The notes under the pieces are model-generated. The model searched no databases. It had not been told where the DNA came from and worked only from the letters and a program-made list of their open reading frames with translations. The translations under genes were made by a program, and so were the position numbers. From the NCBI GenBank assembly GCA_025458865.1, contig JALORP010000026.1, positions 1 to 64,000 of the forward strand: a DNA stretch of 64,000 bases, read 5' to 3'. The DNA comes from Steroidobacteraceae bacterium (GTDB lineage: Bacteria > Pseudomonadota > Gammaproteobacteria > Steroidobacterales > Steroidobacteraceae). This document shows, one piece after another, positions 20,307-28,904 of this stretch (positions within the stretch are counted from its first letter, which is position 1; each line of letters starts with the position of its first letter).

Positions 20307-21911
20307 TCAGAGACGCCGCGGCCGCGGGTCGCCGGGGACCAGTTCGAAGCTCGCGAGTGTCTCCCGGCCGCTGCGGGGATCGCGCATGTCGGCGATGCCC
20401 ACGATGTCCGCGCGCAGCCGGACAGGAGCGACGTCGAAGCGGACGTAGCCGCTGTGCTCGCTGTCCTGGTAGACCATGCGCGGGTTGAGCGGCTGCTGGG
20501 CGGCGAGATTCGTCGTCTCCGCGGCGATCGAGGAGGCCACGAACTCGGCTGCCTGGAGCTGGCCGCGGGCGTTCTCCACCTCGTTGACGGCGAAGGCGTG
20601 CACGTCGCCGGTGAGCACCACCGGGTTGGCGACGCGGTGTCGCGCGAGCGAGCCGAGCAGCCGCTCGCGCGCCGCCGGGTAGCCGGACCAGTTGTCGGTG
20701 CGCACGCGTGGCGACTCACGGCTGCCCTCGATGAGGGGCGCGAACATCACGGCCTGCGCGAGCAGGTTCCAGCGCGCGCGGCTGTCGCCGAAGGCGCCGT
20801 CGAGCCAGCGCTCCTGCTCCTCCCCGAGGAAGGTGCGGGAGGGGTCCTCGAGTGCCGCCTTGCAGGCGGGCTCGGCGGGATCAACGCGCCCGCCGCCGCC
20901 GGTGCCGCCTGGGCGCAGCTTGCGGCCGGCGACGCTGTCGCAGCGCATCTCGGTGGGCGGCGGGTTGCAGGCCTGCGGCGAGCGGAACTGCCGCGTGTCG
21001 AGCAGGTAGAACCGCGCCAGCGATCCCCAGTCCACCGTGCCCCACAGGCGGATGGCGCCCCCGGGCAGGAGCCGCGACGGCCGCACCGGCATGTGCTCGA
21101 ACCAGGCCTTGTAGGCCGCGGCGCGCCTCGCCGGGAACGACTCGCGCACCTGCTCGCCGCCGCAGAGTTCGTGCTCGCTCGTGAAGCCGACGTAATCGTT
21201 GGCGACCTCGTGGTCGTCCCAGGTGACGAGCCAGGGGCAGGCGGCGTGCGCCGCCTGGAGGTCCGGATCCGTGCGGTACTGGCAGTAGCGGCGGCGGTAG
21301 TCGTCGAGCGTGACGGCGTCGAAGACGTCGAACAGGCGCACGCGCCGCGCGCCCCAGCTGCCCTCGTAGATGTAGTCGCCGAGCGCGAGCATGAGGTCGA
21401 GCCCGTCCGCCGCCATGTGCCGGTAGGCCGCGAAGAAGCCCTGCTCGTAGTGCGCGCAGGAAGAGATGCCGAAGCGCAGGCTTTCCGCGGGAGCGCCTGC
21501 GGCGGGGGCCGTCACCGCGCGGCCGACCGGGCTCTCGTAGCGGCCGAGCCTGAACCGGTAGAAATACTCGCTCGCGGGCGCGAGGCCCCCGACCTCGACG
21601 TGCACGGCGTGTGCGAGGTGGGGCCGCGCGAAAGCCGTGCCGCTCGCCGCGATGCGACCGAAGTCGCGGTCGGTGGCGACCTCCCACTCGAGCTCGAACA
21701 CCGTCGTCCCGAGTTGCCCGGGCTCGAACGGCTCTGGCGCAACGCGGGTCCACAGGACGAAGCCGTCGGCGGCGGGCTCGCCCGAGGCGACGCCGAGCTG
21801 GAAGGGCTCTGACCTGAAACGCACCGCGGCGGCGAGGCGCTCGAACGGGGCGAAGGCGAGGGCGGACGCTGCGAGGCTGCGCGCGAGGAAGTCCCGGCGG
21901 GAGAAGGTCAT
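20307..21911 (-). CDS. phoD: Tat-exported alkaline phosphatase D family protein
   Basis: SRRDFL Tat motif; FQLGVASGEPAADGFVLWTR, LALGDYIYEG, TWDDHEVANDYVG; start set to MTFSRRDFL. Confidence 0.88.
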   Translation of the reverse strand: MTFSRRDFLARSLAASALAFAPFERLAAAVRFRSEPFQLGVASGEPAADGFVLWTRVAPEPFEPGQLGTTVFELEWEVATDRDFGRIAASGTAFARPHLAHAVHVEVGGLAPASEYFYRFRLGRYESPVGRAVTAPAAGAPAESLRFGISSCAHYEQGFFAAYRHMAADGLDLMLALGDYIYEGSWGARRVRLFDVFDAVTLDDYRRRYCQYRTDPDLQAAHAACPWLVTWDDHEVANDYVGFTSEHELCGGEQVRESFPARRAAAYKAWFEHMPVRPSRLLPGGAIRLWGTVDWGSLARFYLLDTRQFRSPQACNPPPTEMRCDSVAGRKLRPGGTGGGGRVDPAEPACKAALEDPSRTFLGEEQERWLDGAFGDSRARWNLLAQAVMFAPLIEGSRESPRVRTDNWSGYPAARERLLGSLARHRVANPVVLTGDVHAFAVNEVENARGQLQAAEFVASSIAAETTNLAAQQPLNPRMVYQDSEHSGYVRFDVAPVRLRADIVGIADMRDPRSGRETLASFELVPGDPRPRRL

Positions 21912-21925
21912 TGGCGGTGGCTCGT

Positions 21926-22025
21926 GAGAATCGGCAGGGGACCTTCCCTTCGATCTTTCCCGTGACATCACGCCGTCGAATGGAGTGGCCGGAAAGATCG
22001 AAGGGAATGTCCCCTGCCGATTCTC
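21926..22025. repeat. 100-bp REPIN/MITE-like inverted repeat
   Basis: 35-bp arms gagaatcggcaggggaccttcccttcgatctttcc / ggaaagatcgaagggaatgtcccctgccgattctc, 34/35 complementary, 30-bp spacer. Confidence 0.85.
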
Positions 22026-22928
22026 CTATATTCCGGCGCCGGACTCGAAGCCGGATTCCTGCGGCTCGGCCTGGTAGACGCGGGATTCGGGCGGCACGCT
22101 GTGGGTGAGCCATACGTTGCCGCCGATGACGCTGCCGCGGCCGATGCGCACGCGCCCGAGCACCGTGGCGCTCGCGTAGACGGTGACGTCGTCCTCGACG
22201 ATGGGGTGGCGCGGCTGGCCCTTCACGAGGTGGCCCGACTCGTCCACCTGGAAGCTCTTCGCGCCGAGCGTCACGCCCTGGTAGAGCGTCACGCGGTCGC
22301 CGATCACGGCCGTCTCGCCGATCACCACGCCCGTGCCATGGTCGATGAAGAACTCCCGGCCGATGCTGGCGCCGGGGTGGATGTCGATGCCCGTCAGGCG
22401 GTGCGAGTGCTCGGCGATGAGCCGCGGCAGCAGCGGCACCTGCTCGCGCTGCAGCACGTGGGCGATGCGGTGGCGCGTGATGGCGAACACGCCCGGGAAG
22501 GCGTAGATCGCCTCGACCGGGTCGCGGCACGAAGGATCGCCGCGGTAGGCGGCCCAGGCGTCCTCGAACAACCGCTCGCGCAGTTCGGGCAGGGAGTCGA
22601 ACAGCACCGCGGCGATGGCGTAGCTGGCGGCGTCGCGCTGTTCCGGGCTGCGCTCGCGCGCCTCGAGCCGGTCGCCGAAATCGAGCGCGAGCCTGATCTG
22701 GGAGGCGAGCAGCGGCTCGAGCGACTCGAGCTCCGCGCCGATCCAGCGCTGGCGCTCGTTGATCCCGCAGCAGATCTCCGGGTGCATCTCGGCGGCCAGC
22801 AGGGCGTGAATGCGCTCGACCGCGGCGAGGACCGCCTCCCGGTCCGGCAGCGCGCCCGCGCCGAGCGCGACGTAGCCCCGTCGCGTGACGGGACGGGTGA
22901 GTCCGGCGATGCGGGGCCCGTTGCGCAC
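22026..22928 (-). CDS. cysE: serine O-acetyltransferase (EpsC-type)
   Basis: Hexapeptide repeats: GIDIHPGASIGREFFIDHGTGVVIGETAVIGDRVTLYQGVTLG. Confidence 0.92.
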   Translation of the reverse strand: MRNGPRIAGLTRPVTRRGYVALGAGALPDREAVLAAVERIHALLAAEMHPEICCGINERQRWIGAELESLEPLLASQIRLALDFGDRLEARERSPEQRDAASYAIAAVLFDSLPELRERLFEDAWAAYRGDPSCRDPVEAIYAFPGVFAITRHRIAHVLQREQVPLLPRLIAEHSHRLTGIDIHPGASIGREFFIDHGTGVVIGETAVIGDRVTLYQGVTLGAKSFQVDESGHLVKGQPRHPIVEDDVTVYASATVLGRVRIGRGSVIGGNVWLTHSVPPESRVYQAEPQESGFESGAGI

Positions 22929-22935
22929 CCTGGCC

Positions 22936-23898
22936 TCAGCGGTTCACGACCAGCTTCAGGTCCTGCGGCGCGTCCTCGTACAGCCAGGTCGAGAGGTAAC
23001 GCTCGCCGAAGCTCGGGATGATGACGACGATCAGCTTGCCGCGGTTCTCCTCGCGGGCCGCGAGCTTGAGCGCCGCGGCCAGCGCCGCGCCGGAGCTGAT
23101 GCCGACCAGCACGCCTTCCTCCCGGCCGAGGCGGCGTGCGCAATCGCCTGCCTCTTCATTCGACACCTGGATGATCTCGTCGATGATGCTGGTGTTGAGC
23201 ACCTCGGGCACGAAGCCCGCGCCGATGCCCTGGATCTTGTGGGGTCCCGGCGCGCCGCCCGAGAGCACCGGGCTCGCCGCCGGTTCCACGGCCACGGCCT
23301 TGAAGCCGGGCCTGCGCGACTTGATGACCTCGGCGACGCCGGTGATCGTGCCACCCGTGCCCACGCCGGAAACGAGGAAGTCCACCTGCCCGTCGGTGTC
23401 CGCCCAGATTTCCTCGGCGGTCGTGCGGCGATGGATCTCGGGATTGGCCGGGTTGGTGAACTGTCCGACGAGCAGGAAGCGCGCGGGGTCGCTCGCGACG
23501 ATTTCCTGGGCCTTCGCGATCGCGCCCTTCATGCCCTTGGCGCCTTCCGTGAGCACGAGCTCGGCGCCGAAGGCCTGCAGCATGCGCCGCCGCTCGAGGC
23601 TCATGGTCTCGGGCATCGCCAGCACCAGCCGGTAGCCCTTGGCCGCGGCGACGAAGGCCAGGCCTATGCCGGTGTTGCCGCTGGTCGGCTCGACCAGCAC
23701 GGTGTCCGGGCCGATCTTGCCCTGAGCCTCCAGCGACTCGATCATGCTCACCGCAATGCGGTCCTTGACGCTGGAGCAGGGATTGAAGAACTCCAGCTTC
23801 AGGACGACGCGCCCTGGCAGGCCCTGGCCGAGTTTCTTGAGGCCGACGAGCGGCGTGCGGCCGATCGTGTCGAGGATGCTGTCGTAGATGCGTGCCAT
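22936..23898 (-). CDS. cysK: cysteine synthase A
   Basis: [20 protein letters not shown]-Lys motif, [24 protein letters not shown]. Confidence 0.95.
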   Translation of the reverse strand: MARIYDSILDTIGRTPLVGLKKLGQGLPGRVVLKLEFFNPCSSVKDRIAVSMIESLEAQGKIGPDTVLVEPTSGNTGIGLAFVAAAKGYRLVLAMPETMSLERRRMLQAFGAELVLTEGAKGMKGAIAKAQEIVASDPARFLLVGQFTNPANPEIHRRTTAEEIWADTDGQVDFLVSGVGTGGTITGVAEVIKSRRPGFKAVAVEPAASPVLSGGAPGPHKIQGIGAGFVPEVLNTSIIDEIIQVSNEEAGDCARRLGREEGVLVGISSGAALAAALKLAAREENRGKLIVVIIPSFGERYLSTWLYEDAPQDLKLVVNR

Positions 23899-24046
23899 GA
23901 GTGCCGCCTCCGGCGGATGGGAAAAACGCCACGACGGCCCGTTGGCGGGGCCGCTGTCCTCGCAGCCTAGGCCCCGCCCCGCGGGGCCGGAAATGCCTGC
24001 TCGGCCTGCCGCGATGCCCGCCGGTTATGCGCGGGTCGAGCCCGCC

Positions 24047-24580
24047 TCAGCGGCGGGCGGGAAACCGCTCCAGCATCGCGCGGGCGGCCGTCAGGATGCC
24101 GCGGCGGAACTCCCGACGCGTGGTGGTCGCGCCCGATGCCGTCGCCTGCCAGAGCACCTTCTCGTCCGCGCCGCCCAGCGCCATCAGGACGAACGTGCCT
24201 TCACGCACCAGGCCCTCCTGGCCGGCCGGGTCGAAGGCCACCTCCTGGCCGAGGATGGCGGTCGGGTCGCGCACCGGGGAGTACACGTCGCGCCCGCCCT
24301 CGTGGACGAACATCGCGGCGCGGTAGGTCACGATGAAATCCGGGCGGGCGCCTTCGGCGGCCGGGACGTAGCCCTTGGCCACGAGCTGCTGGCGCACCAG
24401 GTCGCCGAGCCGGGCATCGGCCTCCTGCGTGCCGCCGCCGGCCGTGGTGGCCGTCTCCCAGGAGCGGAAGGCGAAGGTCGAGAGCGTGGCCGGATCAGTG
24501 CCGGGCTGGCTCACGACCAGCTGGGGCGGGGCTGCGCACGCGGCGAGCAGCAGCGCGGCGGCGAGAATCAGGAAGCGCAT
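24047..24580 (-). CDS. DUF4136-type lipoprotein
   Basis: MRFLILAAALLLAACAAPP lipobox; YVPAAEGARPDFIVTYRAAM typical of the family. Confidence 0.75.
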   Translation of the reverse strand: MRFLILAAALLLAACAAPPQLVVSQPGTDPATLSTFAFRSWETATTAGGGTQEADARLGDLVRQQLVAKGYVPAAEGARPDFIVTYRAAMFVHEGGRDVYSPVRDPTAILGQEVAFDPAGQEGLVREGTFVLMALGGADEKVLWQATASGATTTRREFRRGILTAARAMLERFPARR

Positions 24581-24741
24581 CTTTTCTCCCTCCGGGGACG
24601 CAGGTCGCCCGGCACGCCTCCCATGGTAGTGCAACGCCACCGGCGCGGTCGTCAGGGAAAAAAAGAAGGGGTAACCGGGCCAGACGGCACCGGCACCCCC
24701 CGACATGGAAATCGTTGGTCTCGCGCGGACTGGCCGCGCGG

Positions 24742-25017
24742 TCACTGGCCGGCGTAGCTCTCCATCCTGAGGCCGGTGCCCCCGCGAGTGACGTGGGCCA
24801 CGACGGCTTGGCGGCGATGGATCTTCGTCACCTTGCCGAGGTTGATTGCGAACGCGAGCTCGACGATCGTGCCCTTGGCGAGCCCGAGGTTGTCTGTCTG
24901 CACGAACACCCCGTTGGCGCTCAGGTTGTGCGCGCGGCACAGCTTGCCGCCGCGTCCCGGCACGCTGATGTAGACAGTCGTACGCGCGCGGTGGCGCGTG
25001 TGCAAGCGACGTTCCAT
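24742..25017 (-). CDS. PilZ domain-containing protein
   Basis: 91 aa; MERRLHTRHRARTTVYI and CRAHNLSANGVFVQT (PilZ RxxxR ... D/NxSxxG). Confidence 0.8.
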   Translation of the reverse strand: MERRLHTRHRARTTVYISVPGRGGKLCRAHNLSANGVFVQTDNLGLAKGTIVELAFAINLGKVTKIHRRQAVVAHVTRGGTGLRMESYAGQ

Positions 25018-25210
25018 CTCCCGATCCCCGTTTATTGTTCGTGGAGAGGCCAGCGGGACCGAGTATGCCGAGCCGGGAAAGCGGAGGGAAGCGCTTCGAT
25101 GGCCGTGCCGTTCCGAGAGGCGGACGGACGAGCAAAATCAGGGGATTACGTTCAAAACCCCTGGAATATGTCTAAACGCGGCAAGCCGGCGGGGGGGCTG
25201 CCCCGGCCGT

Positions 25211-25405
25211 TCAGTCGTCCTTTCTGCGGATGGCCAGTGGGCTCGGGGCCTCGATGCCCATCTTGACGCGCCGGCCGCTGCCGCCGAGCAGGGTGATCTG
25301 GATCGGGCCCTGCGCGAACAGTTCGGCCAGGGTCATGCGGGTATCGGTGCCGTCGGCGGGCACGATGACGATGGACTCGTCGGCACGTCGGGTCAGCACC
25401 AGCAT
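25211..25405 (-). CDS. csrA: CsrA/RsmA family RNA-binding protein, RsmN/RsmF-like variant with internal insertion
   Basis: MLVLTRRADESIVIV...IQITLLGGSGRRVKMGIEAPSPLAIRRKDD: CsrA N- and C-terminal motifs with about 17 extra residues between them. Confidence 0.85.
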   Translation of the reverse strand: MLVLTRRADESIVIVPADGTDTRMTLAELFAQGPIQITLLGGSGRRVKMGIEAPSPLAIRRKDD

Positions 25406-25429
25406 GTTGAACCTCGGTGTTCCTGCGTA

Positions 25430-25942
25430 TCAGGCGCGCAGCGAGGCGCGGCCGGCGAAGGTCCCGACCGGCAGTCCCGCCGGTCCGTAGGTCGAAGGCT
25501 CGGGCGAGCCGCCACGCAGGATTCCCAGCGCCTGCTGCACCCGGCGGTGCAGGCCGCCGACCACGATCCCGTTCGCCTCGTTCGCCGCGCGGCAGTTGCG
25601 CAGCAGGGTCGTCAGCGCGTCGATCCGCTCGCGGAGCCGGCGCGCCCGATCGCTGCCGTCCGAGAAACTGTCCAGCCACGCCGCGAGCTCGGCGTGTCCG
25701 GGGCCCGCGCCGATGCGGCCACACAGCGTCCGCCGCTGCTGCTCGAGGGTCTCCAGACGGGCGATGGCCCGGCTCTTGTCGGCGCTGGCGCGGGCGAGCG
25801 CCTCGGCATCGCGCCGCTCCAGCGAGGTGTGCTCGCCCTCGAGCGCGTCGCGCAGCGCGCGCGCAGCCTCGAGCTGGTCATGGACCAGGGAATCGAGTTC
25901 GGTCAGGAGCCTGCCGCCGTCCATGCGGAGAGCCTCGTTCAC
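25430..25942 (-). CDS. flgN: flagellar chaperone FlgN
   Basis: LVHDQLEAARALRDALEGEHTSLERRDAEAL; adjacent to flgM. Confidence 0.85.
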   Translation of the reverse strand: MNEALRMDGGRLLTELDSLVHDQLEAARALRDALEGEHTSLERRDAEALARASADKSRAIARLETLEQQRRTLCGRIGAGPGHAELAAWLDSFSDGSDRARRLRERIDALTTLLRNCRAANEANGIVVGGLHRRVQQALGILRGGSPEPSTYGPAGLPVGTFAGRASLRA

Positions 25943-26250
25943 TGGCCGGCCAGTTCGCGCTCGAGCGCGATCATCCTGTCGGCGACCCGCTGGGCGTCCG
26001 GCCGGTACTCGCCGCGGTTCACGGCGTCCTTGAGCGCCGCGACCCGGGCGGGGTCGAAGTCCGGGGCCGCCGCCACCGCCTCGGCGAGCCGCTGCAGCTG
26101 GCGGGCCGAGTCGGTGAGCGTGACGCGGTCGGCCGCGCTCGCGGGAGCGACCGCGCGGTCGTCGCCGTCGCCGCGTCCGGCCCGGTCGGTCCGGCTGCCA
26201 CCGTCGACCTGCACGGGCCGCTGCCCGAATCCATCGATCTTGTTGCTCAT
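25939..26250 (-). CDS. flgM: anti-sigma-28 factor FlgM
   Basis: MSNKIDGFGQRPV ... DRVTLTDSARQLQRL ... FDPARVAALKDAVNRGEYRPDAQRVADRMI. Confidence 0.93.
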   Translation of the reverse strand: MSNKIDGFGQRPVQVDGGSRTDRAGRGDGDDRAVAPASAADRVTLTDSARQLQRLAEAVAAAPDFDPARVAALKDAVNRGEYRPDAQRVADRMIALERELAGQ

Positions 26251-26289
26251 CCTGGAAATCTCCGCGCCCTTCGGCGCCTGTTGGTCCAG

Positions 26290-26316
26290 CTATCGTCCCG
26301 GCGCCATCAAACTTGA
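26290..26316 (-). promoter_or_regulatory. sigma-28 (FliA) promoter for flgM
   Basis: Minus strand TCAAGTTT-N11-GACGATAG vs consensus TAAAGTTT-N11-GCCGATAA, 40 bp upstream of flgM. Confidence 0.8.
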
Positions 26317-26326
26317 GTGGGGCGTC

Positions 26327-27025
26327 TCACATCGGCACCTCGACCACCCCGGCGGAGCGCACGATGCCCTCGACTTCCCGGGCCGAGGACAGGTTGCGCA
26401 CCCGGACGCGGTGGCCGACGCCGCCGTCGGCGAGGGCCTCGCCCTTCATTCGCACGGAGATGCCGTCCGCGCGGGCCAGCAGGATCACCTGCTGGCCGCG
26501 GCGCACGACGGTCCCTGCCCGGGCCACGGCCGGCGTCAGCGCCTCGCCCGCGCCGATCGCCCGCCCGACCTCCAGCCCGACCGCGTCCTCGATCCGGGTG
26601 TAGTACCCCCGTGGAAGGGCGTGGAGGTCACGCTCGGCGAGGACCAGGTCCTCCGCAGCCAGCGCCACGCCCAGCGGCAGGGGCCGGGCGGCGACGACGA
26701 CCGGCACCTGGGCCGCGATCGACACGGGCACGAACACCCGCCAGGCCGGCGACGGGCAGCTCACCTCGATGGTCGCGCGCCCGCCGGCCCGGCTGCCGGG
26801 AGCGGCCTTCGCGGCGAGCGGGCGGCTGCAGCGCGCCAGCCTGAGCCGGGGATCGACCCGAGCCTCGCCGACCTTGAGCCCGCGGGCGGCTGGGTCGGCG
26901 AGGCGCAGCGCCTCTGCGCCAGCGGCCGCCTTGATTTCCTCCACCGGATGGTCGGCGGCGAGCGCCGCGCCCGGGAGGGCGAGGGCGACGGCAAGACCAG
27001 CGATCACGGAGCCGAGGAACGCCAT
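26327..27025 (-). CDS. flgA: flagellar basal body P-ring formation chaperone FlgA
   Basis: Signal peptide MAFLGSVIAGLAVALALPGAALA; C-terminal SAF-like region; position next to flgM and divergent from flgB. Confidence 0.88.
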   Translation of the reverse strand: MAFLGSVIAGLAVALALPGAALAADHPVEEIKAAAGAEALRLADPAARGLKVGEARVDPRLRLARCSRPLAAKAAPGSRAGGRATIEVSCPSPAWRVFVPVSIAAQVPVVVAARPLPLGVALAAEDLVLAERDLHALPRGYYTRIEDAVGLEVGRAIGAGEALTPAVARAGTVVRRGQQVILLARADGISVRMKGEALADGGVGHRVRVRNLSSAREVEGIVRSAGVVEVPM

Positions 27026-27036
27026 GCAGATCGTCC

Positions 27037-27052
27037 TGCAACCCCCGTGCCA
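27037..27052 (-). promoter_or_regulatory. sigma-54 promoter for flgA
   Basis: Minus strand TGGCAC-ggggg-TTGCA; ideal -24/-12. Confidence 0.85.
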
Positions 27053-27287
27053 ATCAGGCGCGGCGGCAAGTCCTTGATCGTACTGGGCTCGATTGCCGCC
27101 CTGCGGACCGGCCCCGGGCAGCCCGACGGGCAGGGGGCCGGCCGGCGTCAATTTACCGGCAGGGCCGGCCGGCGGCACGGCATCTTGCCGCCCGGGCGGC
27201 GAGGTCTTGCCGCTCGCCGCCCTCCCTCGGCCCCCGCGACCCGCCCGTGGACGGCATTTCGGGCCTCGGGACGGCATGCCCGGGGCT

Positions 27288-27303
27288 TGGCACGCGACTT
27301 GCT
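27288..27303 (+). promoter_or_regulatory. sigma-54 promoter for flgB operon
   Basis: TGGCAC-gcgac-TTGCT; 44 bp upstream of flgB ATG. Confidence 0.92.
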
Positions 27304-27347
27304 GTATGTCCCGTGACACCGGCCGGGGCCGGGAGCGGGACGGCACG

Positions 27348-27740
27348 ATGGGCTTCTTCAACGACGTGTTCGGGATCCACGAGACCTCGCTGCTGCTGCG
27401 CGGCCAGCGCGCCGGCGTGCTCGCGACCAACATCGCCAATGCCGACACGCCCAACTACAAGGCGCGCGACCTCGACTTCGCCGCGGTGCTGAACGGCGAA
27501 CTCGGCGCGGCGGGGCTCGGCCTGGTGCGGACCCGGGGCGGCCACATCCCCGCCGCGGGCGACGCCGTCGATGGAGCGCTCAAGTACCGCAATCCCTACC
27601 AGCCCTCGCTCGACGGCAACACGGTCGAGGCGCAGGTCGAGCAGGCGGCCTTCGCGGACAACGCGGTCCGCTACCAGGCGAGCCTGATGTTCATCAACCG
27701 GCGGATCAGCTCGGTCGAGCTGGCCATCAGCGGACAGTGA
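27348..27740 (+). CDS. flgB: flagellar basal body rod protein FlgB
   Basis: LLLRGQRAGVLATNIANADTPNYKARDLDF. Confidence 0.95.
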   Translation: MGFFNDVFGIHETSLLLRGQRAGVLATNIANADTPNYKARDLDFAAVLNGELGAAGLGLVRTRGGHIPAAGDAVDGALKYRNPYQPSLDGNTVEAQVEQAAFADNAVRYQASLMFINRRISSVELAISGQ

Positions 27741-28171
27741 CGGAGCAGGCCTTGTCCCTCTTCAACATCTTCAACGTCGCCGGCTCGGCGCTCAATGCCC
27801 AGAGCATCCGGCTCAACGTCGTGTCCAGCAACCTCGCCAACGCCGACTCGGTGGCCGCGGACCCGGCCTCGGCCTACCGCGCGCGCCACCCCGTGTTCCA
27901 GGCGGCGATGCAGGAAGCATGGGGCGCCGAACCCGAGGCCTCCGCAGGCGTGCGCGTGCTCGGCGTCTGGCAGAGCCCCGCGGCGCCGGTGAAGCGTCAC
28001 GAGCCCGGCCACCCGCTCGCGGACGGCGACGGGTACGTCTGGGGCTCGAACGTCAACGTGGTGGAGGAGATGGCCAACATGATCTCCGCCTCGCGCTCCT
28101 TCCAGACCAACGTCGAGGTGATGAACACCTCGCGCGACCTGCTCATGAAGACACTGTCCATGGGCCGCTGA
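27737..28171 (+). CDS. flgC: flagellar basal body rod protein FlgC
   Basis: LFNIFNVAGSALNAQSIRLNVVSSNLANADS; GTG start overlapping flgB stop. Confidence 0.95.
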   Translation: MTEQALSLFNIFNVAGSALNAQSIRLNVVSSNLANADSVAADPASAYRARHPVFQAAMQEAWGAEPEASAGVRVLGVWQSPAAPVKRHEPGHPLADGDGYVWGSNVNVVEEMANMISASRSFQTNVEVMNTSRDLLMKTLSMGR

Positions 28172-28191
28172 GCGGCGCCGCGGAGACCCAC

Positions 28192-28869
28192 ATGACCATA
28201 CCCAGCATCAACCCGGAACTCGAGGCGCTCGGCCTGTCGCGCGACCTGCGGCCCCGCGAATCCGCCGGGCAGGAGCTCGGCGCCGAGGCCTTCCTGAAGC
28301 TGATGATCACGCAGTTCCGCAACCAGGACCCGTTCAAGCCGCTCGAGAGCGGCGAGTTCCTCGGCCAGCTTGCGCAGTTCGGCACGGTGTCGGGCCTGAC
28401 GGAGCTGAAGAAGGAATTCCAGGGCCTGGCCGGCTCGCTCGTGTCGAACCAGGCGCTGCAGGCCTCTTCGCTGCTCGGCCGAGACGTCCTGGTGGCGCGT
28501 CAGGCCGGCTACCTCGCCGCCGGCGAGTCCGTGCGCGGCGCGGTGGACCTGCCCTCGGCCGCACAGCAGGTGCGGGTGCAGGTGGTCACGCCCGGCGGAG
28601 CCGTGGTCCGCACGCTCGAGCTCGGCCCCCAGGGCGCGGGACTGGCCCGGTTCAGCTGGGACGGCGTGGCCGACGACGGCTCGGTGCTGCCCGAGGGCGC
28701 CTACACGTTCCGCGCCCAGGCCATCAACGGCACGAGCCAGAGCGCCGTGCAGTCGCTGGTCGCCGCCCCGGTCGAGAGCGTCACGATGGGCGGTGGCCAG
28801 ACCGGCCTGTCGCTGACGCTGCGCGGCCTCGGCGAGGTTCCCTTCCGCGACGTCCGCCAGATCGGCTGA
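28192..28869 (+). CDS. flgD: flagellar hook assembly protein FlgD
   Basis: FLKLMITQFRNQDPFKPLESGEFLGQLAQFGTVSGL. Confidence 0.95.
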   Translation: MTIPSINPELEALGLSRDLRPRESAGQELGAEAFLKLMITQFRNQDPFKPLESGEFLGQLAQFGTVSGLTELKKEFQGLAGSLVSNQALQASSLLGRDVLVARQAGYLAAGESVRGAVDLPSAAQQVRVQVVTPGGAVVRTLELGPQGAGLARFSWDGVADDGSVLPEGAYTFRAQAINGTSQSAVQSLVAAPVESVTMGGGQTGLSLTLRGLGEVPFRDVRQIG

Positions 28870-28904
28870 CGCGCCCGCCCCGCATTCATCGGAGGAGCTG
28901 AGAG

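Noticed and set aside
19509-21812. 767-aa plus-strand ORF opposite the CopD-like and PhoD genes
   Set aside because: Shadow ORF spanning two real genes and their spacer; no recognisable domain.
23970-23988. ggccccgc-ccc-gcggggcc hairpin between the DUF4136 gene and cysK
   Set aside because: Perfect stem but no T-run in either direction; noted only as a possible weak terminator.
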